A stretch of 64,000 nucleotides of DNA from Coptis chinensis (Eukaryota; Streptophyta; Magnoliopsida; Ranunculales; Ranunculaceae): contig CM027377.1 in the NCBI GenBank assembly GCA_015680905.1, forward strand, positions 8,270,501-8,334,500, written 5' to 3'. Made by a program: the position numbers and the translations under genes. Of the stretch, positions 35,281 to 48,012 are shown piece by piece. The notes under the pieces were generated by a model, which made no database searches, had not been told where the DNA came from, and saw only the letters and a list, made by a program, of their open reading frames with translations. Positions within the stretch are counted from its first letter, which is position 1. The number at the start of each line of letters is the position of its first letter.

Positions 35281-38200
35281 ATCCCTCAGGGGAAAAATAC
35301 AAAGGCTAGTCGATAAGGGACATTTAGACGCATTTTTGCTGTCAAAAACTGTGAAGCAAAATTTAGCAATGACTAGCCACAATGTCATACTAGCTGGTCA
35401 TGCCAAAATCAATGACATTTCACGAACAAGGCAAAAGTGTGAACAACAAGCCAAGTTTGGTTTCTTGCGTGAATTTTATCACGTCAATAACATTAATTTT
35501 GTTGAAGGAATTCGTTCAGAAACTACAGAGCCTAGTCCCCTATGTTTTAATGACAGAGATCTAATTGGCGTCCATCATCCTCAGCTAATTATGATGCTGT
35601 CGTCATCTTAGCTTTCATTGGATTATGGCAAGTTCAGCGCATCATGATAGATACTGGAAATTCTGTCAACGTCATTTTTGAAAGTTGCTACAAGAACATG
35701 CAGCTGTCAGAAAATTTAATTATTGCAGAAAATAATCTAATCATCGGGTTTGACGGAACAACAACAACCCCAGTAGGAAAAGTCTCTTTACCAGTCACGC
35801 TCATGGACAAGTCAATTGACATTGAATTCCTTATGATGAATTGCAAATCCCCTTACAATGCAATCCTTGGAAGGGACTGGCTCCACAGCATGGGCGCAGT
35901 AGTCTCTACCTTTCACCAGGCAGTAAAGTTCCCATCTCTTGACAAAATTTGTAAGGTGCGCGGCGACCAGATGGCTTCCCATAGCTGTCACGAAAAGGTC
36001 TTGGAGGATTATCGTCAATCTGATATGCGGGGAAATACAATTCTCAGTAATTCGCAAGAAGTGTCTAAATCAGAATCAGTCCCACACAGTATTTGCACTG
36101 CTAGTTCACGAAATGAAGGACTGCCGACTATAGACCGCCTTTTAGAAGTTCATATTGGGAATTTAGGTGGAGAAACAACTTTTATATCGGCAGAATTGAC
36201 GGAAAATGAACAAAAGGAAATGGTAGCACTCCTCAGAAAGAACAAAAAGATCTTTGCTTGGTCAGTCGAGCAAATGCCAGGAATTAGCCCATAAGTTGCA
36301 TGCCACACATTTGACATTGATCCTACCATCAAGCCAGTTCGACAGAAACCTAGGCGCATGGCCCCGAATAGAAAACTCAAAGTCAGAGAGGAAATTGATC
36401 GTTTACTTTCAACTAATTAAGTTTATACAACCAGTTTCATATCCACAGTGGTTGTCTAACGTGGTTGCAGTACCCAAGAAAGATGGGAAAATGAGAGTGT
36501 GCATTGATTTCACTAACCTTAACAAAGCTTGCCCGATTCATCCCTACCCTCTTCCACAAATATTGGAATTGGTGGATGCCATGTCTGGCTACCCACGATT
36601 ATCATTTATGGATGCATATTCGGGATACCACCAGATCCCACTAGCTGTTAAGGACCAAGAAGCAATTGCGTTCATAACTGACCAAGGGACTTTTTGTTAC
36701 CAAGTTATGCCTTTCGGTTTAAAAAACGCAGGGGCAAGCTACTTACCAGAGGATGATAGACACCAAATTCGGAGATATGTTGGGCAAGACAATGGAGGCT
36801 TATATTGATGACATGGTTGTAAAATCCAAGCACAGTGGAGATCACATCTTTGACTTGCAATTAGTTTTTGACAGAATTGATGAATTCAACATGCGGCTAA
36901 ATCCTTTGAAATGTGCTTTCGGACTAGTATCAGGAAAATTTCTAGGGTATCTGATGACTTGTCAAGGCATCGAAGCTAACCCAGAACAGATCTGATCCAT
37001 TCAAGTCATGCCCTCTCCAAAAATAAAAAAGGAGATTTAACAGCTCACAAGGCGCTTAGCAACACTAAATTGTTTCATCTCTAAGTACTCGGACTGATGC
37101 CGTCCTTTCTTTCAGACGTTAAAAGACTCAGCAAGGTGGAATGATGATTGTGAAAATGCCTTTCAATCAATCAAGAACTACCTGGTCTCACCACCAATCT
37201 TGGCTAGCCCAGTTATAGGGCAACCTATTGGAGCTTACTTGGCCGCTACAGATACTACAGTAAGTGCAATCCTGCTCATCGATGGAGAAGACGGTTGTCC
37301 GATCTTCTTCATTAGTAAGACACTAACGGGGGCGGAAACTAGATATTTGAGAATTGAAACAATCGCTCTAGCACTGGTTCATGCTGCCAGACGCCTCAAG
37401 CCGTATTTCCATGGAAGACTGGTCAAAGTATACATGGAATATCTTCTTCACAAAGTTTTCCGAAGTGCCCAAGAATCAAGTAGACTCGCGGAATGGGACA
37501 TCTACTTGAGTGCTTATAGCATCAATTTTGAACCTTGCGTTTTAGAAAAGGGTCATGCACTTGCATCCCTAATGACAGATTTCCTTATCGATGATTTCGT
37601 CCCCGAAATCAACCAAGACAACAATATATCTCTAGTGAAACGGCTACAGTTGGGGGCGAGGAAGCGCCGCCAAAGCATACTGACCCTTCATCCGATTCAT
37701 GGATCGTTTACACAGAAGGCTCACATAACAAATCCAGCTCTGGATTATGATGTGTTTTTATCAAGCCAGATAAATCAACCATTGAGTGCTCAATTCATTT
37801 CGGGTTCAAGGCCTCCAATAATGTAGTAGAATATGAAGCTGTCCTATATGCCATGCACACAGCTTTAAACTTAGGAGTTCAAAAATTACAAATTTTCACT
37901 GACTCACGGTTGGTGGCAGGGCAATTCTCTAGCTCTTTTGAAGCCCGAGACGATAAAATGGCAGCATACCTAGATCAAATTCACATACTTGCTCACCAGT
38001 TTGAAGCAATCCAGATTATACAGAGGCCTCAGAATGATGTTCAATATGCAGACGCCTTAGCATATCTATCTGCAGCAGTAGACATTGATGGACCAAGACA
38101 AGTTAATGTTGATTTCTAGCAAGACCCGAGCATTGACTTGTCCGTAGAACAACTCGCAGACATCTACATCAATCCATGTTGCTTTTTCAGTGTTGATATG

Positions 38201-39029
38201 GAACATCTACCATGCATCAAGCATTAATGTTGTCAATACGAGGAAAAGGAAGTACGATATTCCCCTACAAGACAAGCCCAACGAAGAAGCTTCCCAGAAA
38301 GATAGAAACATGATTCTTCAAAAAAATGATGCAGACTTCTTCCCTATACCTCCCAATAACGATCAAAGTGACGACGAAATTGTAGAAGAGCCCGACAGCT
38401 TCACTTACCCAAATGTCGTGGCAGATATCGATGATTGGCGCACACCATTTATTGCATTTCTACGCAATGGCATAGTCCTTTCAGAGCCCAAGATCGCAGA
38501 TAGCGTCAAAAGTGATGCATGGAAGTTTATACTCGTATCTTCATCCTTAGGAACTCTGTAATTGTACAGGAAAGGTAATTCATTGTCTCCTATACTGAGG
38601 TGTCTCACAACACAGGAAGGATTAGTTGTGCTACAAGAAATCCATGCAGGGATATGCGGTAATCACTTGGGTGGTCGAAGTTTGGCTCATAAGGCAATGA
38701 CGCAAGGATATTGGTGGCCTCATATGCAATTGGATGAGAAACACATTTCCCAGACATGTATCCCTTGTCAGAAACATTACCATATGGGTACTCTTCCAGC
38801 AACTGAGCTGCACTCGATTTTCTCACCATGGCCATTTGCAAAACGGGGTTTAGACATCATTGGCCCCTACCTAGAGCTCTAGGGAATGTTTGTTTTTTGC
38901 TCATAGCTACAGATTACTTTGCCAAGTGGGCAGAAGTACAACCCTTGGTGCACATATAAGCTTCGGATGTCAAACGGTTCCTATAGAAGGATATAATTTG
39001 CCGATTCGGTATCCCCGCTGAGTTAATAT

Positions 39030-39200
39030 CACTACACCATAATAGGATATTTGCAACACGCACCTTTTTTGATTTGCAACGGTTATTTACCGTTAGTAAA
39101 TTGCCAACGCTAAATAAGCGTTGGCAATGTTGTAAAGCGTTGCTTTATTTGAGTGAATTTCCGGAATTAATTGCTAACGCTTAAAAAGCGTTGGAGAAGT
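39030..39200. repeat. Left end and subterminal repeats of the CACTA element
   Basis: Terminal inverted repeat followed by several GCAACGG / CCAACGCTAAATAAGCGTTGG motifs. These subterminal motifs are where CACTA transposases usually bind. Confidence 0.75.
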
Positions 39201-40312
39201 GTTACAAACTTAAAAATTTCGAAAAAAAATCGAAATATAAAACATAACTTTTTTTTCTCTCTCTCTCTCTCTCTCACCGCCCCATTATTTTCGCACTCCT
39301 CAAAACCTAATTTTCAGATTCAGATTCAATCAAAGAAAGAAGAAGAAGAAGAAGAAAAAAAAACAAGGTAATAATCTTTCATTTTCTTTCTAGTTTTTTT
39401 CATTCCTTTCTTGATTTAACCACCGTTTCATTTTCTGTGTACTAGTTTACGTTTTTTTTTTACTATTAATAGAAACTCTCATGAAATCATCTCTTCGAGT
39501 TCCAGTACTAGTCTTCTTGTGTTTATAAACAGTACTAGTTTGTGATGATGAGTTGTTTTTGGGTTGGGTTTTTCTTTCTACTTTGATTTGCAAATGTAAA
39601 AAGGAATTTAATCATTCTGAGGAAGGGTTTATTCAAATTTGAAGAGGGTTCTTATAATTTTAATTGTCTAAAAGTTAGAGGATTTTTCCCTACTGAATCT
39701 TGTGTGAACTATGAAGTCGTTGCTGAAGTTCATCTCTGCTTAGCTATTTTCTCTTCCTCCCTTTTTTCTTTGTCTTTGCCTTTGCTTTTGTTATTTTTTT
39801 TTTTTTTCAAAAGGAAACATATTGTACCTGCTTTCCAGTTTGAAATCCACGTGGCTGTGCTGTATTTGCGTGTTACACTCAGAGTGTAACACGTTACTGT
39901 AGAACAACTCTTAAGTTTAATCATACAACACGACGGTTTGGAGGGAAATCTTGTTGTAAATAAAGGCCATAGTCATAAGGTAGAGGATATATAATGTAAG
40001 GAGGGCCTGAACAAAGCAAATTTTCCAGATGTCTCAGTGCAAATTAATTACAAGGAAAAAAGTTATTTATGGTTTTGCATTAGCACAGCATTTGTCTTCA
40101 TGCTTGTTTCCTATCTCTGTAACTAAGTAAGAAGACACAGCGTAAAATAAAACTCTATCACCATATTATGTCTTGTTGATATCTTAAAAATAGTAATGCA
40201 CTTTAAGTTTCACAAAAAAGGTTACAAAGAGTTTCTTTCAGGCACTTAATATCTGCATACATTTCCATCACATTCTCTTCACTCCATACATATACCCAAT
40301 CCAAATCTGAAA
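39201..40312 (+). other. 5' region carried with the heat shock protein fragment
   Basis: Holds a CT microsatellite (about 39254-39276), AG-rich tracts and AT-rich sequence. The last part probably is the original leader and promoter of the captured heat shock gene. No perfect heat shock element (alternating GAA and TTC blocks) was seen. Confidence 0.35.
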
Positions 40313-40675
40313 ATGTCGATCATTCCAAGCATCTTTGGTGGCCGACGAAGCAACATCTTCGACCCAATCTCTCTAGACATATGGGATCCATTCCAAGACT
40401 TCCTACTTTCTCCATTCCGCTCTGAGTTCTCAAATGAAACAACCCAATTCGCGAACACTCGTATTGACTGGAAGGAAACACCAGAAGGTCATGTGTTCAA
40501 AGCTGATCTTCCAGGACTGAAAAAGGAAGAAGTGAAAGTGGAAGTTGAAGAAGGGAGGGTTCTTCAGATTAGTGGAGAAAGAAGCAAAGAGAAGGAAGAA
40601 AAGAATGACAAATGGCATCGCGTGGAACGTAGCAGTGGACAGTTTTTAAGGCGATTTAGTAAAAAGAAAAATGTA
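40313..40675 (+). pseudogene. Class I small heat shock protein gene, 5' part, captured
   Basis: The ATG at 40313 starts [18 protein letters not shown], the standard N-terminus of plant cytosolic class I small heat shock proteins (about 17-18 kDa chaperones that hold unfolding proteins). [10 protein letters not shown], the start of the alpha-crystallin domain ([20 protein letters not shown], then [20 protein letters not shown]) and [16 protein letters not shown] follow. The match stops there. The second half of the alpha-crystallin domain and the C-terminal tail are missing, and the frame runs on into unrelated sequence to 40750. About 120 of the usual 150-160 residues remain, uninterrupted. 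It lies inside the CACTA element. Confidence 0.85.
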
Positions 40676-43487
40676 CCGTGTTCGGTTCTCTTTGATTTGC
40701 TTGTTTGTTTCTCATGTACTATTGTTACTTTTCCATGTTTTCAAATGTAAAAGATGGTTCTCTTGTAGCTCTGAAATGAACGACTGTTTTACCCACTTGC
40801 AAAACTTGATTTACTGCCATGGATCTGTTTTTAATAATATGTATGTTCTGTTTATGTAATATTATCTGTAAATCATGTGTGTGAAGTGTGTTGTTGTTCA
40901 TACTTGTAACATGGCTGTTATATGTTTGATTTTGTGACCTTTACTGTAAATTGATGGCTGTCTCGTAGCTCTGCTTTGTATGAACTTGAGTTGTTACCCA
41001 TTACCATCATTCATATATATACTGTTGGCCTGTTTATCAATAATCATTTGGGAATGTTCTGTTTGTTCACTTTTGAAATTTGTCTAGTACATTGAGAATG
41101 TGGAATGTGGTTTGCATAGTGTCCTCTCACCACAATATTTTCGACCAGAAGGTCATCAGTGATTGTGCAAAAGCTGCTTAGATATTGAGCGACTCTTGTT
41201 GGTAAAAGCAGTAAACAATGCAGATAATAGCAAACCCCTAAGTAAGACGTGATCATCTATAAGGGGCAGGGGGGGCATAAATGGTGTGCTAGTGGTTGTT
41301 TTAGTTAGTTTAGTTAGTGTCTTAGAAATGGATGTTTAGCTAGTGGTTGTTTTAGTTAGTGTCCACAGCCCATATTTTGTATCAAGTTGCAGCTTTACTT
41401 GGTATCTAATTCCTCTTCTTTGATCCGGTGGTTGGTGTAAAATTGAACATGGTGGTTTGCTACTAGTTGTGGCCTTCTGGTTTTGATATGATAATTTCTC
41501 TCATGGTGCTCGAATATGTAGATTAGGTTTGATTTGTTGGCATTTATTCTAGTATGTTATTTAGAATACTAGCAGGAAATCTGTATATGCCTTTGACTTG
41601 CTAGGCTTCTCTCCTGATGACTGTCTCTCTTAACAGTTTCTGCTCACTTTTCTAGAATCTGCCAAGAAGAAAGGATTTGATCAGGTCAGTGTTGGCATTA
41701 CATTGCTTTATTTGAATTACAATGTGGTCTGCTCACTTAAATGAATATTATACTGATATTTCACTCTATATAAGACCCGAGCAAGTATCACACTTGAACC
41801 ACAGCGATAAGGCTTTTGCGCACACAATTGAGGGCTGTACTGAGAGTAAAAATAACTGAAAAAAAACATGAATTAATTAGAGAGCATGCGACACATTTAA
41901 TTGGCAATAATTTATGTTGCGTGCAACTCCATCTAGAATGTGGCATGATGCTCATACCAAACAGTTCTGTGATGAGTATTTTATTATTCTTGGTATCTTT
42001 CTAGTAATTGTTCCTAGTGGATCTCTGAGGTAATTTATGTGTGCACAGAGGGTTGTATATGAGCTTATATGAGCTTTGTTCTTGATTTTTGGTTTGCAAG
42101 TCAGTTAAGGTATTATCCACAGTTGCACTTTCAGTTTGCTGAATATTGTGTCATATCAGTTCAACCATTTATAGAGGTCACTTGTGAGATTGTAAGAAAT
42201 CCTCCCAGCTAAATATGTCCGGCTAAGCACAGTACGAGTGTATGATTAGAATTCCTAGTTGTGGAATCACACAGCTCTTTGGGACCCAGCTTGTCCTTCA
42301 AGATTGCCATTTGAATCTTCCGTTTTATACTGTGTCTGTATAGATTTTAATTCCACTCCCTTATCGTTGGTATTAGCAGATCCCAGTCTCTCACTGTCTT
42401 CATATTCTCTCAAACTTCTCTTCAAACTGGGATGCACGATCTAGAGTCTGGCAAATGAATTGGTAACTGAGCCACACTCACACTCACACACGGAGAAGAA
42501 GGAAATAACCAGACCAGAACCTTAGTGGTTGTAAAAACTTAGGCTGATCATTGTTGATGGTAATAGCAGCTCCCACAGTCTCTCACCGTCTTGATATTCT
42601 CTCAAAGTTCTCTTCAATCTGGGATGTGCAATCTGGATTCTGGCAAATAAATTGGTAACTGAGACATAGATGCCTGCACACACACTCAAAGGAGGAAAAA
42701 ATAAACCAGAACCTTAGTGGTTGTAAAAACTTACGATGATTTGATCTATCGGTGTTATTTTTTATTTTATTTTATTTTTTTGGCATAAGTTATCCTGTGG
42801 TCAGAGAAAATAGAAAACCAAAATGAAGCAAGACTTTCTGGTAGTTTAATATCACTTTTACTTTTTAAGATTGAAACTAGATTTGAAGCCTGCGGCCATA
42901 AATCAACCTGTACAATCCTCTCTCTCTCTGTAGCACTGATCCTCTGTGAAACTGTCGTATCTATAGTTTTTTGGTGACGTGGCAGCTCACTGAAACTGCA
43001 AGCAACCCAAAATGCCAAATACTCAGTTGGTGGGCTTCTATGAGTTTGAAGTTTGAACTATCTTTATAACAGAAGTTAAACCAGGAGTATTTAGCACTGT
43101 CTTCTGATTTTCAAATGGGTTCTCTGTAGGAAGATGATAAGACATCTACAAATATGTTACTTTTTCTTTTTAAAATGGACTTGCTCAGATATCAAAATAT
43201 CGTAAACTGCTTAAAATTGATAGAAAAAAAATATGATTAAGAGAAATGCTTAAGTTGCGAAGATGGATCTATATCATCTATTCATGATTGTTATTTATGT
43301 GTGTTATAGTTTCTTGTCTACTCGATAGTCTTGTATGCTGTATTGTATGCCATTATCTAGTTCTGAGAATACCGTATTCCTACTCCTATTAGGAAAGTCT
43401 TTTCTAGTACTCTAGTAGTAATGCTTGCGATGGTTTGCTCTTATATATTGTCATTATAATGCTTTAGTGTCATACTCGTGATTGCAG
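40676..43487. other. CACTA interior between the two captured genes
   Basis: AT-rich intron-like or intergenic DNA with no sure gene. A possible 30-bp exon (TTTCTAG before 41663; AATCTGCCAAGAAGAAAGG; donor CAG|GTCAGTG) is too short to identify. A tandem duplication is listed separately. Confidence 0.35.
42374..42740. repeat. Tandem duplication of about 190 bp inside the CACTA element
   Basis: Two imperfect copies with period about 190 bp. TAGCAGATCCCAGTCTCTCA at 42374 recurs as TAGCAGCTCCCACAGTCTC at 42564, and both copies end near CCTTAGTGGTTGTAAAAAC. Confidence 0.7.
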
Positions 43488-44944
43488 TGATGCATCTTTT
43501 GGTTATCCTGGGGGTCCATAATTGTTGACGAATTTGAACTTTGGTATAGACCTTGACAGCCGCATAGCAAATAAGGATATTACCCCAATTATCTTGTACT
43601 CCATTTTCTTCGTTATCATTGTGAAATAAAATCTGGCATTTGGAGTTGTTACCTTTTTTCGTTTAACTGATATCCAACTTATTTTCTTTCCCTTTTGTCT
43701 AAGTTATAGTAATGAATTTGGCTTACACTTTACAATGGTTGGTCCTAATGGCATTGGCAAGTCAACCATTATCAAACTGATTTCTGGGGAACTTCAACCT
43801 AGTTCTGTAACACTTTTCCGTTTTCGCGATGGTGCGCGTTTGTTTCCTCTGTCCTGGCTATTGTTTTTTGACCTTTCGGCATGAATACCATTAATTTTAG
43901 ATTTCTAGGATAATTTGAAATTTTCTCGATTAATGCAGGCCAGGCTCTATTTAAAGATACAAATGCCTTTAATTTATTTTTTGTTACCGATAACAGAAAA
44001 AGTTTTGCAATTTAAGTTAAATTCTCTTTGGTTGGACTGGACTGGACACATGAGGTTTCGATGCCATAGAGGTGAGATAGCCTACATAGAGCTTAATTGG
44101 GTAACCTGTGGGGTTTGGGGCTTTTGGATTGTATACTGCTATTTAACAAAAGCTATCTCGCAATCTTTCTCAAGATAATGAAAATATAAAACCTTGATAA
44201 TGATACCATGAGAATCTTGTTCTAGGAGCAACGTTTTAGAAAACCATAGTCTTGTTTTCTCAACAACCTTGTTGAATAGATCAATCATAAAGTTATGTAT
44301 CATGCATTAGTGCATTACTAATAGCACTGAGTAGTACAATTCAGGGCCCTCTTTGTGGATTTTGTAATTTTGGTAGATAACTCCGGTGAGAGCTAGAACA
44401 TACTTTTTCCAATAAATTCAATGGGGGATATGAAAGCATCCTATCAATTTGAAAAATTAAAGAATAAGAAGTCTAGGGTGTCTAATATAAGTGACCAGGA
44501 AGAAAATAAAGAGAACTGAGTATGGATGTTCCCTTAAATGTTTAGTGGGTCTACTAATAAAGTGGGTGCTAGGTTTTGGTTTTGTATTGGTGGGGATTAT
44601 TAGTAAAGTCTTGTTAGAAATAAGGTAGGTGTCAGTATCACTACCCTAAATGAAATCATGGGTTCAACTTAACATTTGGAAAGGTGTATTTCTGGTTTTA
44701 TTGCTCTGAAGTTCGAATTTTGAAGTTAGAATCTGCTAGGTTGAATTGAGTTTATCCTGTTTTCTGATTAGCTGATACATTCATGATAAACAACTGCTCG
44801 AATGTTCTGTTGAACCTATATTATATGTACTGAGTTCTTGCTTTGATTTATACTCCAGGTGGTCAGAAAAGTAGAGTTGCATTTGCAGAGATAGCATTCT
44901 AAAAACCCCACATCATTCTGCTTGATGAGCCCTCAATCCATCTT
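43488..44944 (+). pseudogene. ABCF-type (GCN20-like) ATPase gene fragment, captured
   Basis: ABCF proteins are soluble double-ATPase proteins that act on ribosomes. Three exon pieces of one ATPase domain are present in order: 43488-43569 (SDASFGYPGGP, then LNFGIDLDSRIA), about 43710-43831 with the Walker A motif GPNGIGKST (43741-43767) and LISGELQPSS, and 44859-44944 with GGQKSRVAFAEIAF, the Walker B IILLDEPS, and a donor CTT|GTAAGT. The SGGQ signature region and the order match the second ATPase half of plant ABCF1-like proteins. Stops occur in the first exon (after GYPGGP) and the last (after AEIAF), the D-loop asparagine of SNHL is isoleucine, and exons between Walker A and the signature are missing. 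Introns are retained, so the copy came through DNA, not mRNA. Confidence 0.85.
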
Positions 44945-46102
44945 GTAAGTCTATCCTGAACTTGAGATATAGTATACTTGCTTATCCATATTTATGTGCC
45001 ATTCATATCATATTTTTTTTAACTGATAAAGAATAATAATAAAATGAGAAGCTCTATAATGCTTAAACTCTGTGACTCAACCTAATGACAAATTGCCTTG
45101 GATGTCTTGAATTTTATGGCTTTTAAGTTTGTCAGTCCTTTTTAATTTGTTTGTTTCTTTTATGGCTTAAAATTTGTCACTCTTATTCTTATTTTAATTT
45201 TAATCCTTTGTAAAACTGAAAATATCGGTGGTAAATCAACATCCTTTCCATTATGAAGAACCTCTTATTTTCAAATAAACTGTGTAGAAGGCTCACATTA
45301 CTGACAATGGACTGCTCTGGAGTCTGGACATGTTACCGATTAAGTAGTAGGAAGGGCTCAGTCCTGGTAGCAGTTGGAATTCTTGAATTTTGTAGTTTCT
45401 TAGTCTCATGATTTAGATAATATTTCTTCATGGTGCCACTCACTGTCAGCATGAGATCTTTCCGTGCTCATTTGTTATCTCCGTGAAACTTTTTATTTGT
45501 CTTATTTTTTTGGTACATTCAGTGGCGGAGCTAGGGGGGCCCAAGGTACACCCTGGCGTACCCTCAACTCGACCAACCCTGGCGTACCCTCAACTCGACC
45601 AAAATAAAAATAAATAGTTATGAGTTAATTACAAAAGGGCGCAAGTGAAGAAACAAAAAAACTAGAGTCCATCATGCAGCTGTTTGTGGAACGCTGGGAA
45701 GAAACAAAAAAACTAGAGTCCCTTTCCCGTGCAATACTTGAATTTTTCAGCTTAAATTTTCCAATAAATTTTTCAGACTTCTCTTCAGTGTTAATAATAG
45801 TGTACTGTATAATTTTTCTGCTGTCTGTTTCCTATTAACACCCAAAAAAGGAGTAGGGGCATGGTGGAGAGAAATATGTATGCGAGAAATATGTATGCTG
45901 TTCTTACATTGGTTCTGGGGTCATGTGCAGGTCGCAGAGGTGCACAGAGGTGGACTGCATGATGTAATAACACCGAGATATCACCATCCATTATTTGCCA
46001 AAACAAAAGTTTCCGCCGGGATGGACTGAGCCCCACTTCACCTTCACAAAATGGTATTCTGCTAGTATTGTTCTTTGTGCCTAACACAAGATTGTATACC
46101 TG

Positions 46103-46134
<32 letters not shown>

Positions 46135-47535
46135 CGTTTTAGGGATTCTGGAGAGTTCCGAGCTAGAGCAACCTCAAACCAAAACAACGATGACGGCATG
46201 ATGAGGTTTTCTACACTGAACTATACCTGTTGTTTCATCTATAATGTGATGTGGAAATATATATATATATATACATAGAATGTAATATTATTATTGTTTC
46301 TTTTGTTTCAAGATCTGTACTTTAAGTGTTGAATATGATCCATCATTTTTTTTGTTACCTTGGTACTTATGTTCTAGTATATATATATTGTTTTTTTCAG
46401 GTTAACATGTTACTATAAATGCTTGGTACAATCGACTAGTAAACTGGAAGGGTCATTGGTTGAGCTGATGTACTTTGATACAGGATTCAGATAGATTACT
46501 GGAATCTTAATGTCCAGTTTCAAGTGGAGAAGTTATTCACTAAACTAGGGACACAATGATTGGGAAACCACTATTGTTAACGTATTTGTACTTACTAGTC
46601 TACATATTGCTTTCATCGGGAGTTATTTTGTACAATAAGGTAAACCATCTTTATTGTTTTCATTGTTGGGCTTCTTGTTGTGATTGTTTATGTATTGCTG
46701 CGTTTTGATTAATTAATGAAATGTAGTTCAATAGAATGCAAATTGGTTGATATTCTTTTCAATCCTTGAATGAACACGAAAACCATCACCAATTATATAT
46801 CAAACTTCGACGTGAATTCCATATGTTTATTTAAGTGTATTCCTTTTCAGCAAATAATTTATTGGATTAGTCGTTTAGTCAGTATCTCAGTTCTATACCT
46901 ATTATGTTTGTCTTTCCTTATATTTGTTTCTCAAATTTTGGATTCATCTTTTTTTTCCAATTACAAATTTGGCTTCATTAGATAGTTTACGGTTTGGCTT
47001 AATATTTTCTTTTAGCCTTGTCATATTTGTGCAATGTAAGATTATAACCATCTAGTTACCAAATTTGCGATTGGGGAAGGATGCATTTGTCTTTGTGTAG
47101 GGTGTTTAGGAAAAGTGACCGGGGCGAAGAATGGGGAGCATTATGGTGCGCTTTTGATTGAGGAAGAGTGGGATGATAATAATGTTGTGTTTCGAAAAGT
47201 GAATTTGATCATGATTGCACTTTGGATGGATTTGATGAATATGTTCAAGCCACAAGCGTTTGGATTTTGTTTATTTTTGAATGTGTTTTGTTTTCTACAT
47301 TTTGTTGTCAAGTGGTATGTCTGTATGAGATCTTATTATTTGGGGTTATTTGGTGGTTCAGGGTATATAGCTTTGTGTATACAGTTGTAGTGATGATGTT
47401 GTGATGAATTTGATTTGAACTGTAAGTGGAAATAGGTGTTGTGATAGCAGTTTGATCACAAAACTTTATTACTCCTAGGGAATTGATATTAATGTGTTAT
47501 ACCACCAAATTGGTTTAGCTGGTCTCGCTACAAAA
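44945..47535. other. CACTA interior, right part
   Basis: No gene is recognised. It includes a CT repeat (46102-46129), a TATATA run (about 46258-46274), and a 91-codon frame at 47115-47390 (starting MTGAKNGEHYGALLIEEEW, with a hydrophobic second half) that shows no family and probably is chance. A hAT-like end motif at about 45520 lacks a partner. Confidence 0.35.
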
Positions 47536-48012
47536 ATGAGATTTTTTTTTTTTTATTAGCAACCCATCAGCAACGGTTCATAACCGTTACAAACGAATTT
47601 TAAATTATTTTTTTTAAATTAACTAACAAATTTGCAACGCTTTATAACCGTTACAAACGAATTTTAAATTATTTTTTTAAAATTAACTAACAACTTTGCA
47701 ACGGTTAAAAACCGTTGGTAAAAATTTTAACAAATTACCAACGCTTAAAAAGCGTTTGTGAAATTTCTGTTTGCAACGCTTTGAATTTCTGTTTGCAACG
47801 CTTTTTAAGCGTTGGAAATTTTTGTTTGCAACGCTTTGAATTTCTGTTTGCAACGCTTTTTAAGCGTTGGAAATTTTTATTTGCAACGCTTTTTAAGCGT
47901 TGCAAATATTTCCAACACTTTATCGACGCCATATTTGCAACGCTTAAAAAGCGTTGCAAAAATTATTAGCAACGCTTTTTTGCCGTTGCAAATAGCCTGT
48001 TATGGTGTAGTG
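47536..48012. repeat. Right subterminal repeats and end of the CACTA element
   Basis: Dense array of TTGCAACGCTTTTTAAGCGTTG and related motifs in both orientations, ending in the terminal inverted repeat. The many inverted pairs could fold into hairpins. Confidence 0.85.

Larger units (their letters stand above)
39030..48012. mobile_element. CACTA transposon carrying host gene pieces, nested in the Tat-clade element
   Basis: The left end is CACTACACCATAATAGG (from 39030) and the right end is the reverse complement of CACTACACCATAACAGG (to 48012), giving terminal inverted repeats of about 28 bp with two mismatches. Both sides carry TAT (39027-39029 and 48013-48015), the 3-bp duplication expected of CACTA elements. 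Subterminal regions (39050-39200 and 47560-48000) hold many copies of AACGCTTTTTAAGCGTTG in both directions. The 8983-bp element has no recognisable transposase and contains parts of a small heat shock protein gene and an ABCF ATPase gene with introns, so it is a non-autonomous, gene-capturing element. It lies in the integrase region of the Gypsy element. Confidence 0.9.

Noticed and set aside
45520-45600. CAGTGGCGGAGCTAGG, resembling a hAT terminal sequence
   Set aside because: No matching opposite end or target duplication was found nearby, so no element is called.
47115-47390. A 91-codon frame starting MTGAKNGEHYGALL inside the CACTA element
   Set aside because: No family is recognised and the second half is a hydrophobic run in AT-rich DNA. 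It is mentioned under the CACTA interior but not called as a gene.
47715-47969. Frames made of repeated LQRFLSV / QRLKSVAN on both strands
   Set aside because: They are the subterminal inverted repeats of the CACTA element.
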